In this document: positions 5,800 to 13,929 of the stretch, piece by piece | Layout of the letters: every line of letters begins with the position of its first letter | How positions within the stretch are numbered: position 1 is the stretch's first letter | Assembly: GCA_003527225.1 (NCBI GenBank) | Contig: DPXQ01000044.1 | Location: 73,164 to 93,908 of the forward strand | Source of the DNA: Rhizobium sp. | GTDB lineage: Bacteria; Pseudomonadota; Alphaproteobacteria; Rhizobiales; Rhizobiaceae | Reading direction: 5' to 3' | Length of the DNA stretch: 20,745 nt | Made by a program: the position numbers and the translations under genes | Notes under the pieces: generated by a model | Seen by the model: the letters and a program-made list of their open reading frames with translations, nothing else | Database searches by the model: none | Told to the model about the DNA's origin: nothing

Positions 5800-7626
5800 T
5801 CAGGATTTCTTGTCGGCTTCCGTCTCGGCGGGCGGCGCGGGAACCGGTTCCGGCGTGGCCTTTGCCGCATCGGCCTCGATCGGTGGCAGTCCGGTGTCGA
5901 TCTTCGCCTGGATCTTGGCGATCTCCGCCTCTTCCGGATCGGAGGCGAGCGCCCGCTTCCACTGATAGACGGCCTCCAGCTTGCGCCCGACGCGCCAATA
6001 GGCATCGCCCAGATGATCGTTGATCGTCGCATCGCCAGCCTTGAGCTCGGTGGCACGCTCGAGTTCCGTCACCGCTTCCGGGAAGCGGTTGAGCCGGAAA
6101 TAGGCCCAGCCGAGCGAATCGACGATATAGCCGTCGTCGGGTCTGAGCTCGACCGCCTTGCGGATCATGTCGAGGCCTTCCTCGAGATTGCGGTTCATGT
6201 CGACCCAGGAATAGCCGAGATAGTTGAGGACTTGCGGCTGATCAGGATTGAGTTCCAGCGCCTTGCGGAAGCTCGGTTCCGCCTTGTCCCACTTCTTCAA
6301 GCGTTCATAGGCAATGCCGCGCTGGAAGAAGACCGACCAGTGATTCCTGTCCGGCTTGGGGCCGATCGCCTCCACTGCCCGGTCGTAGTTTTCCGCCATG
6401 GCGGCATAGTCCTTGGCATCCGAAAGGACGCTGCCATAGGCAAGATAACTGCGAATATCGGTGGGGTCGGACTCGATCAGCGATTTGAGGTGACTGCGCG
6501 CCCGGTCCACTTTGCCGGTCTCGGCAAGTGTCAGCCCGAGTTGCAGTTCGGAAATGCGCCGCATCGGCGAGGAGGCCGGCACCTTGCCGTAATAGTCGAT
6601 CGCGCGTTCCGGCTGTCCGAACTTCTCGGCAAGGCCGCCGAGCAGGATCAGCGTGTCGGCGCTCTTTGGATCGAGCGCATGGGCAAGCTGCAAATAGAGC
6701 GCCACCGTTTCTTCGGCGCCATCGCGGTTGAGCGCTCCGCCGATGCTGAAGAGAACGCCCGCAGCACCTTCGGTTGCGTTTCCGACCAGGGCTTCGGGAA
6801 CTTCGCCCTTCGTGATCTTCTCGCGCAAAGCTTTGAAAGGCGCGAAGTTTGTTACCAGAGCATCGCCGGCAGCAATCGCGTCGAGCGCCTTCTGCTTGTT
6901 GCCCTGGGTCGCCTCCAGCACGGCCAGCGACATGACCGCACGCGCGAATGTATCGGGTGCCGTCGCCCCGCCTTCACGGTCGGTTACCGCCTCGTTGAAA
7001 TTTCGTCTGGCTGCATCGACATCGCCCATGACCGCCGCAATCGCTCCGGCATTGTAGCGCTGGAAGATGCTGTACCAGGTCGGGCCCTTCAGGCCCTCCG
7101 CCAGTGCCAGCGCTTCCTTGCCCTTGCCGGCCCCGAGTGTGGCCCAGGCGGTCAGAAGCGAATTGGTCAGCCGGTCGAGGTCGTTTGGCCCATCGTATTT
7201 GAGAGCCTTATCCGCGGCGTTGAATTCGCGGTTGCGGATGGCATCAAGTCCGCGCGCAATGGCTGTAACCCGTTCGACGGACGGATCGCTCTTCAACTCG
7301 TTGGCATATTTGACGCCTTCGTCGAAATCGCCGTTCATGAACAGCGCGATCATCAGCCGCTGGCGGATCTCGACATCGCCCGGCTCGAAGGCCAACGCTT
7401 TCTTGTAGAGCGGGATCGCGATTGCATAGTCGCGGTCGGCTTCCGCCGAGCGTGCCGCAAGGAAAGCGCCCGAGAACGTATCGACCGTATCCGGGTCGAG
7501 GGGTTCCGCCTTCTCGGCCGCCGGACCGCTTTCGGATTGTGCGTGGGCGACAATCCCCTGCGAAAGCGACAGCAGAAGCGCAATTGCGGTTCCCGCGAGA
7601 AAACGGATGGCAATTCTTTGCCGCAT
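5800..7626 (-). CDS. Secreted/periplasmic tetratricopeptide repeat protein
   Basis: This 608-residue protein starts with a signal peptide (MRQRIAIRFLAGTAIALLLSLSQGIVAHAQ). A solenoid of TPR-like helix pairs follows across most of the length. The clearest repeats are near the C-terminus: VFFQRGIAYERLKKWDKAEPSFRKALELNPDQP, then two more with the YLGYSWVDMNRNLEEGLDMIRKAVELRPDDGY and SLGWAYFRLNRFPEAVTELERATEL patterns. A Pro/Ala/Glu tail ends in DKKS. The start at 7626 has AAGG 7 bases upstream; the in-frame TTG-type extension to 7671 would spoil the signal peptide. TPR proteins are protein-binding scaffolds; the partner is unknown. It is 122 bases after the polyprenyl synthase and 5 bases before ispE. 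Confidence 0.85.
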   Translation of the reverse strand: MRQRIAIRFLAGTAIALLLSLSQGIVAHAQSESGPAAEKAEPLDPDTVDTFSGAFLAARSAEADRDYAIAIPLYKKALAFEPGDVEIRQRLMIALFMNGDFDEGVKYANELKSDPSVERVTAIARGLDAIRNREFNAADKALKYDGPNDLDRLTNSLLTAWATLGAGKGKEALALAEGLKGPTWYSIFQRYNAGAIAAVMGDVDAARRNFNEAVTDREGGATAPDTFARAVMSLAVLEATQGNKQKALDAIAAGDALVTNFAPFKALREKITKGEVPEALVGNATEGAAGVLFSIGGALNRDGAEETVALYLQLAHALDPKSADTLILLGGLAEKFGQPERAIDYYGKVPASSPMRRISELQLGLTLAETGKVDRARSHLKSLIESDPTDIRSYLAYGSVLSDAKDYAAMAENYDRAVEAIGPKPDRNHWSVFFQRGIAYERLKKWDKAEPSFRKALELNPDQPQVLNYLGYSWVDMNRNLEEGLDMIRKAVELRPDDGYIVDSLGWAYFRLNRFPEAVTELERATELKAGDATINDHLGDAYWRVGRKLEAVYQWKRALASDPEEAEIAKIQAKIDTGLPPIEADAAKATPEPVPAPPAETEADKKS

Positions 7627-7748
7627 GAACGAGCCTTTCAACAACCGATGGCCGGTGTAGTCCGGCCGCAAATATTCATCCCGCGAGACGATTCACGCAC
7701 AGAATGGCTTTTTTGAAGCAGAGCCGCAAGGCAATGTCCGGAACCGGA

Positions 7749-8765
7749 TCAGTTGACCCGCGCGATGCAGAAGTCGATTACGTCAAGCAGCGCCGATTTC
7801 CACGCGGTATCGGGCAGTGGCGCGAGGGCGTCTCGGGCGATGGTACCGTAATGAAGCGCGCGGGTGATCGTATCGTTGAGGCCGCCATATTTGGTGATCA
7901 GGCCGAGAGCCTTTTCGAGGCTGGCGTCGTCGTTCTTTCCGCCTTCGATTGCCTGGCGCCAGAACTCTCGCTCCGACTGGGTGCCGCGGCGATAGGCCAG
8001 AATGACCGGCAGCGTGATCTTGCCTTCGCGGAAGTCGTCTCCGACATTCTTGCCGAGATCGGCGGCCTTGCCGCCATAATCGAGCGCGTCGTCAACCAGC
8101 TGGAAAGCCAGGCCCAGGTTCATGCCGTAGGACTTGAGAGCGTTCCGTCCCGCCCGGTCTGCGCCCGCAATGATCGGCCCGACTTCCGATGCCGCGGCAA
8201 ACAGTGCCGCCGTCTTGGCACGGATCACCGATAGATAATCGTCTTCCGTAGTCTCCATGTTCTTGGCGACCGAGAGCTGCAGGACTTCGCCTTCCGCGAT
8301 GATGGAGGCCGCTGCTGACAGGACGTCCAGCGCCTCGAGAGAACCGACCTCGACCATCATCCGGAATGCCTGGCCGAGCAGAAAATCGCCGACCAGGACG
8401 CTGGCCTGGTTGCCCCAGATCATGCGGGCGGTGGACTTGCCGCGCCTCAGATCGCTTTCGTCGACGACATCGTCGTGAAGAAGCGTCGCCGTGTGCATGA
8501 ATTCCACGCTGGTCGCGAGCTTGACGTCCCCGTCGCCGCTGTAGCCGAACATGGCCGCCGAAGCGAGCGTCAGCATCGGCCTCAACCGCTTGCCGCCGGA
8601 CGATATCAGGTGGTTCGCCACCTCCGGAATCATCTGCACATCGGAACCGGCCTTGGAAAGAATGAGCTGGTTGACCCGTTCCATACCTGCCTTGGTCAGG
8701 TCCACCAGAGGCTTGACGGATGCCTGTTTGTTTTTGCTTTCCTCAAGCGGTATGACTACGCCCAA
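7749..8765 (-). CDS. ispB: Long-chain polyprenyl diphosphate synthase (octa/decaprenyl)
   Basis: This 338-residue trans-isoprenyl diphosphate synthase adds isopentenyl units to make the ubiquinone side chain (C50 in rhizobia, so decaprenyl by inference). The first Asp-rich motif is LLHDDVVDESDLRRG, the second is LVDDALDYGG, and GGKRLRP precedes them. Small residues before the first motif fit long-chain products. The start is TTG at 8765 (MGVVIPLEES). The frame has a stop 16 bases upstream with no ATG or GTG between, and AGGAG lies 9 bases before the TTG. Starting at the first ATG would remove 27 residues that I recall as conserved. The gene heads the minus-strand block and is divergent from the DUF2007 gene, with 107 bp between them. 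Confidence 0.92.
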   Translation of the reverse strand: MGVVIPLEESKNKQASVKPLVDLTKAGMERVNQLILSKAGSDVQMIPEVANHLISSGGKRLRPMLTLASAAMFGYSGDGDVKLATSVEFMHTATLLHDDVVDESDLRRGKSTARMIWGNQASVLVGDFLLGQAFRMMVEVGSLEALDVLSAAASIIAEGEVLQLSVAKNMETTEDDYLSVIRAKTAALFAAASEVGPIIAGADRAGRNALKSYGMNLGLAFQLVDDALDYGGKAADLGKNVGDDFREGKITLPVILAYRRGTQSEREFWRQAIEGGKNDDASLEKALGLITKYGGLNDTITRALHYGTIARDALAPLPDTAWKSALLDVIDFCIARVN

Positions 8766-8872
8766 CGCACCGGACTCCTGTTAAATGCTGGGGCCGACAA
8801 TAAAAAGCGGCGGCTTGAACGGCAAGAGGCGAATCGTCCCGGTTCATCCTAATTGGCGAGGTTTTTGGTAAT

Positions 8873-9103
8873 ATGTACGAGATCATTCGCACCAATGACG
8901 CGGTCTTGTTGTCATTTGCCGAAAGTCTGATGAAGGATGCCGGGATCCGCTGCATGATCGCGGATCAGTCCATGAGTGTGCTGGAAGGTTCGCTGGGCAT
9001 GTTGCCTCGCCGGTTTCTCGTCGAGGAGGATCGGGCCGACGAAGCACGCAAGATCCTTGAGGATGCGGGCCTTGCCGACGAACTGCGCGAACGGAAAGGC
9101 TAG
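8873..9103 (+). CDS. DUF2007 domain protein
   Basis: This 76-residue cytoplasmic protein has the compact DUF2007 pattern: MYEIIRTNDAVLLSFAESLMKDAGIRC, a middle with MLPRRFLVEEDRADEARKILEDAG, and a charged end. The domain resembles small alpha-beta signal-transduction folds, with a strand-helix-strand layout visible here. Its function is not established. The ATG is preceded by GAGG at a rather long distance (about 13 bases). It is followed after 3 bases by a methyltransferase gene starting with TTG, so the two are very likely translated together. Confidence 0.85.
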   Translation: MYEIIRTNDAVLLSFAESLMKDAGIRCMIADQSMSVLEGSLGMLPRRFLVEEDRADEARKILEDAGLADELRERKG

Positions 9104-9106
9104 GCT

Positions 9107-9892
9107 TTGACAGGCTCCCCCGATGTCGGCGAGACGGTCGACGCCTTTCATCGTGGCCGCTTTCATCTCGTCCAGCCGAAGGGCAGGGGCCATCGCGCCG
9201 GCATGGATGCCATGCTGCTCGCATCGCTGGTCGATGAGACGGGTCCTTTCCGTCTGGCCGATCTCGGCGCCGGCGCGGGCGCGGCGGGACTTGCAGTTGC
9301 CGCGAGGCTTGAGGGAGCCGAGGTGACGCTCGTCGAGCGCTCCGCCGAAATGCTGGGCTACGCCCGCAAGAGCTTGGCCCTGCCGCAGAATGCGGCGCTT
9401 GCCCGACGCGTCTCGCTCATCGAGGCGGATGTCACTTTGACCGGCAAGGCGAGGGTGGCCGCCAGACTGTCTGACGATACCTATGACCACGTGATCATGA
9501 ACCCGCCCTTCAACGATGCCGGCGACCGCAAGACACCGGACGCCCTGAAGGCCGAGGCCCATGCAATGACCGAGGGGCTGTTCGAAAGCTGGATCCGCAC
9601 CGCCGGCGCGATCATGCTGCCGGGCGGCCAGTTGTCCCTGATCGCCCGGCCGGAGTCGGTCGCCGAGATCATCGATGCCTGCGGCAGGCGCTTCGGCGGC
9701 CTGCAGATCACACCGGTCTATCCGCGAACGGGAGAAAATGCCGTGCGCATCCTGGTGACGGCGATCAAGGGATCGCGGGCACGGCTCTGTATGAGGTCGC
9801 CGCTCCTGATGCATGACGATGCTGGCAGCCACAAGTTCTCGGCCTTCGTCGATGACCTCAACAATGGCCGCAGCTCCTACCCGCGCCGCTAG
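9107..9892 (+). CDS. TrmN6/YfiC-type NPPF methyltransferase
   Basis: This 261-residue S-adenosylmethionine-dependent methyltransferase has the SAM-binding motif I LADLGAGAGAAGL (50-62), an acidic motif II (VTLVERS), and the amino-methyltransferase motif NPPF (132-135). NPPF occurs in enzymes that methylate exocyclic amines of adenine or guanine, and in glutamine methyltransferases. The N-terminal RFHLVQPKGRGHRAGMDAMLLAS matches the tRNA1(Val) adenine-37 N6-methyltransferase group (TrmN6/YfiC), whose modification sits next to the anticodon. The start is TTG at 9107: the in-frame codon two earlier is the TAG of the DUF2007 gene, and AAAGG lies 7 bases upstream. The substrate remains an inference. 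Confidence 0.8.
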   Translation: MTGSPDVGETVDAFHRGRFHLVQPKGRGHRAGMDAMLLASLVDETGPFRLADLGAGAGAAGLAVAARLEGAEVTLVERSAEMLGYARKSLALPQNAALARRVSLIEADVTLTGKARVAARLSDDTYDHVIMNPPFNDAGDRKTPDALKAEAHAMTEGLFESWIRTAGAIMLPGGQLSLIARPESVAEIIDACGRRFGGLQITPVYPRTGENAVRILVTAIKGSRARLCMRSPLLMHDDAGSHKFSAFVDDLNNGRSSYPRR

Positions 9893-9982
9893 AACCGGTT
9901 TTTTGGCATGCGGCATTGCGTTTGCTGCGTCACGTCTTACATCACCACCCAGAATGAATTGACGAATACGAGGTTGCTGCCG

Positions 9983-10852
9983 ATGGCGAATGTATTGGAG
10001 CGTCTGGTCCCGAAACGGTTCCGGAAGAAAGGGATTGCAATCCCGGTCGTGCGGCTTCACGGTACCATCATGAGCGGCGGCAGCAGATTCAAACCCGCCC
10101 TCAATCTCGCAAGCGTCGCACCCATGCTGGAAAAGGCCTTCTCCAGGAAGGAAAGCCCCGCCGTTGCCATTTCCATCAATTCGCCCGGCGGATCCCCCGT
10201 CCAGTCGCGCATGATCTTCGAGCGTATCCGTGCGCTGGCCGAGGAGAAGAACAAGACCGTCCTCGTCTTCGTCGAGGATGTGGCTGCCTCCGGCGGCTAC
10301 ATGATCGCGCTTGCGGGTGACGAGATCATCGCCGATCCGGCATCGATCGTCGGCTCGATCGGCGTCGTTTCCGGCGGCTTCGGCTTTCCCGAGCTCCTCA
10401 AGAAGATCGGCGTCGAGCGCCGCGTCTATACCGCCGGCGAAAACAAGGTCATTCTCGACCCTTTCCAGCCCGAGAAGGAAAGCGACATCGAATACCTGAA
10501 AACCTTGCAGCTGGAGATCCACAAGATCTTCATCGACATGGTCACGACGCGCCGCGCGGGAAAGCTTGCCGACGACCCGGTCATCTTTACGGGGCTGTTC
10601 TGGACCGGCCAGCGCGGGCTCGAACTCGGCCTTGTGGATCGCCTCGGCGGAATGCGTGAGGAATTGAAGCGGCGCTATGGCAAGGACACGAGACTGGAAC
10701 TCGTGAGTGGCGCCAGGGATTTCTTCGGCCGGCGCATACCCGGCGTTTCCGCTTTTGCGGGGCAGGGCGCAGATCAGATTGCCGCAGCCGCAGCAGGCGG
10801 TCTTGCCCAAGCCCTCGAGGAAAGGGCATTGTGGAGCCGGTACGGGCTCTAA
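9983..10852 (+). CDS. S49 family serine peptidase (SppA-like)
   Basis: This 289-residue protein is a short-form signal-peptide peptidase A homologue, which degrades leftover signal peptides and other membrane-associated fragments. IPVVRLHGTIMSGGS opens the crotonase-like fold and VAISINSPGGSPVQS is the family's oxyanion region. The nucleophile is Ser103 in VEDVAASGGYMIA, with Lys155 (TAGENKVILDPF) 52 residues later as the general base, the same spacing as in short bacterial SppA. No convincing N-terminal membrane helix is visible, only a basic start (LVPKRFRKK). I chose ATG 9983, which has GAGG upstream; the frame is open from 9908 but that extension has no family features. A 63-residue membrane protein follows after 19 bases. 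Confidence 0.88.
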   Translation: MANVLERLVPKRFRKKGIAIPVVRLHGTIMSGGSRFKPALNLASVAPMLEKAFSRKESPAVAISINSPGGSPVQSRMIFERIRALAEEKNKTVLVFVEDVAASGGYMIALAGDEIIADPASIVGSIGVVSGGFGFPELLKKIGVERRVYTAGENKVILDPFQPEKESDIEYLKTLQLEIHKIFIDMVTTRRAGKLADDPVIFTGLFWTGQRGLELGLVDRLGGMREELKRRYGKDTRLELVSGARDFFGRRIPGVSAFAGQGADQIAAAAAGGLAQALEERALWSRYGL

Positions 10853-10871
10853 GAGGGAAGGCGGGAGGAAA

Positions 10872-11063
10872 ATGCCGCAGCTGATATTCTTGCTTCTGTT
10901 GGTCGGCGGCGGTCTGTTGCTCTACCGCCGGTTCGTCGGTGACGCCGAGAAGCTTGCCAGGAAATCCAGACAGGCCGAGCGAGAGCGCCAGACGGGCGCC
11001 GACGGCACGCTGGTCAAGGATCCCGAAACCGGGGAGTACCGCGTGAAGCGCGAAGACGAGTAG
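10872..11063 (+). CDS. Small membrane-anchored conserved hypothetical protein
   Basis: This 63-residue protein has one N-terminal hydrophobic helix, LIFLLLLVGGGLLLY (about residues 4-18), followed by a highly charged tail (RRFVGDAEKLARKSRQAERERQ) and DGTLVKDPETGEYRVKRED. A GGAGG Shine-Dalgarno sits 3-4 bases before the ATG region and starts 8 bases upstream. It lies 19 bases after the S49 peptidase on the same strand, so the two are probably one transcript. The orientation suggested by the charges is N-out or short anchor with a cytoplasmic tail. The motif DPETGEY is common in short rhizobial hypothetical proteins I recall. The function is unknown; a role as accessory to the peptidase is only a guess from position. 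Confidence 0.75.
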   Translation: MPQLIFLLLLVGGGLLLYRRFVGDAEKLARKSRQAERERQTGADGTLVKDPETGEYRVKREDE

Positions 11064-11097
11064 GGCGGGTTTTCATCATCATGATGGTCTCCTCGCC

Positions 11098-11568
11098 TCA
11101 AAGGTTTAGGTCAGTAAGCGATGGATGGTCGTCCGGCCGGCGGCCGAGTGGCCAGTGGAACAAGCGGTCGCTTTCCTTGATCCGGAGATCGTTGATTGAT
11201 GCATGTCGTTGCGTCATCAGGCCATCGGTATCGAATTGCCAGTTCTCGTTTCCGTATGAGCGGAACCAGTTGCCATCGCGGTCTCGCCATTCATAGGCGA
11301 AGCGCACCGCAATGCGATCCAGATGCCAGGCCCATACTTCCTTGATTAGACGGTAATCCAGTTCCCGTTGCCATTTGCGTGTGAGAAAGGTGACAATCTC
11401 TGGTCGACCTGTAAGAAACTCGTCCCGGTTCCGCCAGCGACTTTCCAGACTGTAGGCCAACGAAACCCGTTCAGGCTCCCGGCTGTTCCAGGCATCTTCG
11501 GCCGCCCGTGCTTTTTGCCGGGCGGTATCCTCGGTAAAGGGTGGCAGTGGCGGTCTCTGGTTCGACAT
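11098..11568 (-). CDS. DUF1348 / NTF2-like family protein
   Basis: This 156-residue protein belongs to the DUF1348 group of the SnoaL/NTF2-like superfamily: [58 protein letters not shown] and [49 protein letters not shown] are the typical blocks. These proteins form cone-shaped alpha+beta folds with a small-molecule pocket; the ligand or reaction is unknown. The start at 11568 ([11 protein letters not shown]) has AAGGAG 6 bases upstream. It is divergent from a TetR regulator with two inverted-repeat operators between the genes, so it is very likely the regulator's target. The cassette is somewhat lower in GC than the neighbours. Confidence 0.88.
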   Translation of the reverse strand: MSNQRPPLPPFTEDTARQKARAAEDAWNSREPERVSLAYSLESRWRNRDEFLTGRPEIVTFLTRKWQRELDYRLIKEVWAWHLDRIAVRFAYEWRDRDGNWFRSYGNENWQFDTDGLMTQRHASINDLRIKESDRLFHWPLGRRPDDHPSLTDLNL

Positions 11569-11586
11569 GATGGCTCCTTGTGTAGG

Positions 11587-11602
11587 TAGACAGATCTGTC
11601 TA
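11587..11602. promoter_or_regulatory. TetR operator 1 (proximal to the DUF1348 gene)
   Basis: The 16-bp sequence TAGACAGATCTGTCTA is a perfect palindrome without spacer. It lies 19 bases before the DUF1348 start codon in the 73-bp divergent region. The outer half-sites TAGAC/GTCTA are shared with operator 2. Placement inside the leader or promoter of the DUF1348 gene suggests repression by the divergent TetR protein. Confidence 0.75.
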
Positions 11603-11613
11603 TATGCTTGACC

Positions 11614-11633
11614 TAGACAGATCGGTCTGTCAA
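11614..11633. promoter_or_regulatory. TetR operator 2 (proximal to the tetR gene)
   Basis: The inverted repeat GACAGA (11616-11621), spacer TCGG, TCTGTC (11626-11631) lies directly in front of the tetR start. A TTGACA hexamer on the minus strand (11633-11628) overlaps the right arm and may be the -35 element of the DUF1348 promoter. Occupancy would be expected to block both genes, giving autoregulation. The operator has the same left half-site as operator 1 but 4 more central bases. Confidence 0.75.
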
Positions 11634-11641
11634 TAAGGGGT

Positions 11642-12214
11642 ATGAACAAAATGACGGCAAAAGCCCTGAAGGCGGCGCCCGCCCGAGAGCGCATTTTGGA
11701 CACTGCCTTGCGCCTGTTTTACCGGGATGGTGTCCGCGCCACCGGTATCGACACGATCATCGCGCAAGCCGGCGTGGCCAAAATGTCCTTCTACAATAAT
11801 TTTCCCTCGAAGGATGATCTGGTGCGCACCTACCTTGCCGCCCGGCATGAGAATTGGATGCGCATGTTCTCGCAGAGGGTGGAGCGCCATCTTCCTGATC
11901 AGGGATTGGGCGCGCTCGCCACTGCGCTTGCCGAATGGTTCGAGGAGCCGGATTACCGTGGTTGCGCTTTCATCAATGTCGTGTCCGAATTCGGACTAGA
12001 CTTCGAAGAGGCTGTTCGGCACAAGGCGGAGCTGGAAGCTTTCGTCCGAGACATCGCCGTCCGACTCGACCTTCTGGCGCCAGAACGAGTCGCGATGGAG
12101 GTGATGATCCTGATCGAGGGGGCTATCGTTCGTCGGCAGATGGGCTTCGATGCAGGTTTGAAGGACAGCCTACTGGCCCTGCTTTCGATGGTTGAGCGGT
12201 CGGCTACCAGATGA
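11642..12214 (+). CDS. TetR/AcrR family transcriptional regulator
   Basis: This 190-residue protein has the TetR N-terminal DNA-binding domain: [51 protein letters not shown] (about 15-65), with the helix-turn-helix at 34-55. The remainder is the helical ligand-binding/dimer domain, including [19 protein letters not shown], a feature of a rhizobial TetR subgroup I recognise. The ligand is unknown. ATG 11642 has AAGGGG only one base upstream, so the second ATG at 11651 ([10 protein letters not shown]), 10 bases after it, may be the true start. It is divergent from the DUF1348 gene and flanked by two palindromes that are probably its own operators. Confidence 0.9.
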   Translation: MNKMTAKALKAAPARERILDTALRLFYRDGVRATGIDTIIAQAGVAKMSFYNNFPSKDDLVRTYLAARHENWMRMFSQRVERHLPDQGLGALATALAEWFEEPDYRGCAFINVVSEFGLDFEEAVRHKAELEAFVRDIAVRLDLLAPERVAMEVMILIEGAIVRRQMGFDAGLKDSLLALLSMVERSATR

Positions 12215-12308
12215 TCGTCGCTGGTCTGCGGTTTCGAAAGCCTTGACCCGATAGACGTGGCATGGCACTCACCCGGAAATCCTACCCATCAACCTTATCG
12301 GGTTTGCC

Positions 12309-13265
12309 ATGTCTCAACTGTCTCCCCATATGGACCCCAAGCGCTCGTTCCAGGCCCTGATCCTGACGCTGCACAACTATTGGGCCGACAAGGGCTGTGC
12401 GGTTCTCCAGCCCTACGACATGGAAGTGGGTGCGGGTACCTTCCATCCGGCCACGACGTTGCGTGCTCTCGGTCCCAAGCCCTGGAAGGCGGCTTACGTG
12501 CAGCCCTCGCGCCGCCCGTCCGATGGCCGCTACGGCGAAAACCCGAACCGTCTTCAGCACTACTACCAGTACCAGGTCATCCTGAAGCCGAACCCGTCGA
12601 ACCTGCAGGAACTCTATCTCGGCTCGCTTGCCGCGATCGGCCTCGACCCTCTGCTGCACGACATCCGCTTCGTCGAGGACGATTGGGAAAGCCCGACGCT
12701 CGGCGCCTGGGGCCTCGGCTGGGAATGCTGGTGCGACGGCATGGAAGTCTCGCAGTTCACCTACTTCCAGCAGGTCTGCGGCATCGAGTGCTCGCCAGTC
12801 GCCGGCGAACTGACCTACGGTCTCGAACGCCTCGCCATGTATGTGCAGGGTGTCGACAATGTCTACGACCTGAACTTCAACGGCCGCGAAGGCGACGAGA
12901 AGATCTCCTATGGCGAAGTCTTCCTGCAGGCCGAGCAGGAATACTCCCGGCACAATTTCGAGTTTGCCAATACCGAGATGCTGCACCGGCATTTCGAGGA
13001 TGCCGAGCGCGAATGCCAGGCGCTTCTGGCTGCCGGCGCACCGGGCGAAAACGACAATCAGATGCTGCACAAATGCGTTTTCCCGGCCTATGACCAGTGC
13101 ATCAAGGCGTCCCATGTCTTCAACTTGCTGGATGCTCGCGGCGTGATCTCGGTCACCGAACGCCAGAGCTATATCCTTCGCGTGCGCACGCTCGCCAAGG
13201 CCTGCGGCGAGGCCTTCCTGCTGACCGATGCTGGCGGGGCGAATTGGAACAAGGACGCCGCCTGA
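12309..13265 (+). CDS. glyQ: Glycyl-tRNA synthetase alpha subunit
   Basis: This 318-residue protein is the class II catalytic subunit of the alpha2beta2 bacterial glycyl-tRNA synthetase, which charges tRNA-Gly in the cytoplasm. Characteristic blocks are [104 protein letters not shown], and [12 protein letters not shown] with the motif 3 arginine. The length is normal for the family, slightly above E. coli's. The Shine-Dalgarno is weak; ATG 12309 matches the length of homologues, with 12330 possible. The partner glyS starts 3.95 kb downstream on the same strand, separated by five other genes. Confidence 0.97.
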   Translation: MSQLSPHMDPKRSFQALILTLHNYWADKGCAVLQPYDMEVGAGTFHPATTLRALGPKPWKAAYVQPSRRPSDGRYGENPNRLQHYYQYQVILKPNPSNLQELYLGSLAAIGLDPLLHDIRFVEDDWESPTLGAWGLGWECWCDGMEVSQFTYFQQVCGIECSPVAGELTYGLERLAMYVQGVDNVYDLNFNGREGDEKISYGEVFLQAEQEYSRHNFEFANTEMLHRHFEDAERECQALLAAGAPGENDNQMLHKCVFPAYDQCIKASHVFNLLDARGVISVTERQSYILRVRTLAKACGEAFLLTDAGGANWNKDAA

Positions 13266-13345
13266 AGGCGAGCTGTCTTGCGCTGATCGCGTTTTGATTG
13301 TATCGCGATTCCTGGGTGTTCTATTGAATTTTCAGGGATGAGACG

Positions 13346-13729
13346 ATGTATTTCAAAGGGTCCGTTTTAGCTGGATTTCTGCTGTTCGTTTTAACCGGAA
13401 CGGCGAATGCCGAGTCCACGGGTTGGCTGTATGGACCAGATTTGTGGCCGCTTACGCCGAAGATTAGCAGTAAGGGTCTGATACCAAGCGGGATCGAGTG
13501 CAAGGATAGCGGCAAGCGCAGTTTGTCCCTTAGTTCAGCGATGATAAAGTTGGAGCTTGCGCGCAATAACAACGGCAAGCGTTGGCATTGGTGGATTACT
13601 TGGTCGAAAGATGGCCTCGTTGAAACCGAGAAGCAGATGCGCATTGAAGGCTATCACCTGGTTTCCAAGGACAGCTTCGTTCGTCCGAATGGTGGCATAC
13701 GCATCAACTGCCTTCTCTACCAAAACTGA
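13346..13729 (+). CDS. Secreted hypothetical protein
   Basis: I do not recognise this 127-residue protein. The first 22 residues are a clear signal peptide (MYFKGSVLAGFLLFVLTGTANA, cut before ES). The mature part is small and Trp-rich, with RWHWWITW at 79-86, and has exactly two cysteines (Cys52 and Cys122) that could form one disulfide in the periplasm. GC content is near 50% and codon use is looser than in glyQ before and lemA after it, suggesting later acquisition or relaxed selection. AGGG precedes the ATG by about 8 bases, a weak site. It lies 80 bases after glyQ. Confidence 0.6.
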   Translation: MYFKGSVLAGFLLFVLTGTANAESTGWLYGPDLWPLTPKISSKGLIPSGIECKDSGKRSLSLSSAMIKLELARNNNGKRWHWWITWSKDGLVETEKQMRIEGYHLVSKDSFVRPNGGIRINCLLYQN

Positions 13730-13929
13730 GCGAACTTGTTGGGGCCCGAATTTTTCTGTTTCAGGCTAGCGATATCCCGGCGGCGGACTGGCAGGTTAAT
13801 CCCGCGACACAATGTGCTGTCTGCGGTCTTGCGCGTTTCTTGCCAAAGAGCGGAAATACTGCCGATGCATCATGACTTTGATGCCGCGACCGGCTAACGT
13901 GTGCTCATCAACGCTGGGAGCCCAATCGC

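Noticed and set aside
7650..7667. GGCCGG/CCGGCC inverted repeat before the TPR gene as an operator
   Set aside because: A 6-bp GC-only repeat is likely by chance at this composition, and there is no second copy.
6013..7716. 567-codon plus-strand frame opposite the TPR gene
   Set aside because: Antisense shadow; the minus strand has a signal peptide and TPR repeats and fits the operon.
8912..10810. 632-codon minus-strand frame opposite the methyltransferase and peptidase genes
   Set aside because: It spans two convincingly coding plus-strand genes and has the amino acid bias of an antisense frame.
13286..13309. Inverted repeat ATCGCG/CGCGAT after glyQ as a terminator
   Set aside because: Only 6 bp with a 12-base loop, and the T run is in the loop, not after the stem.
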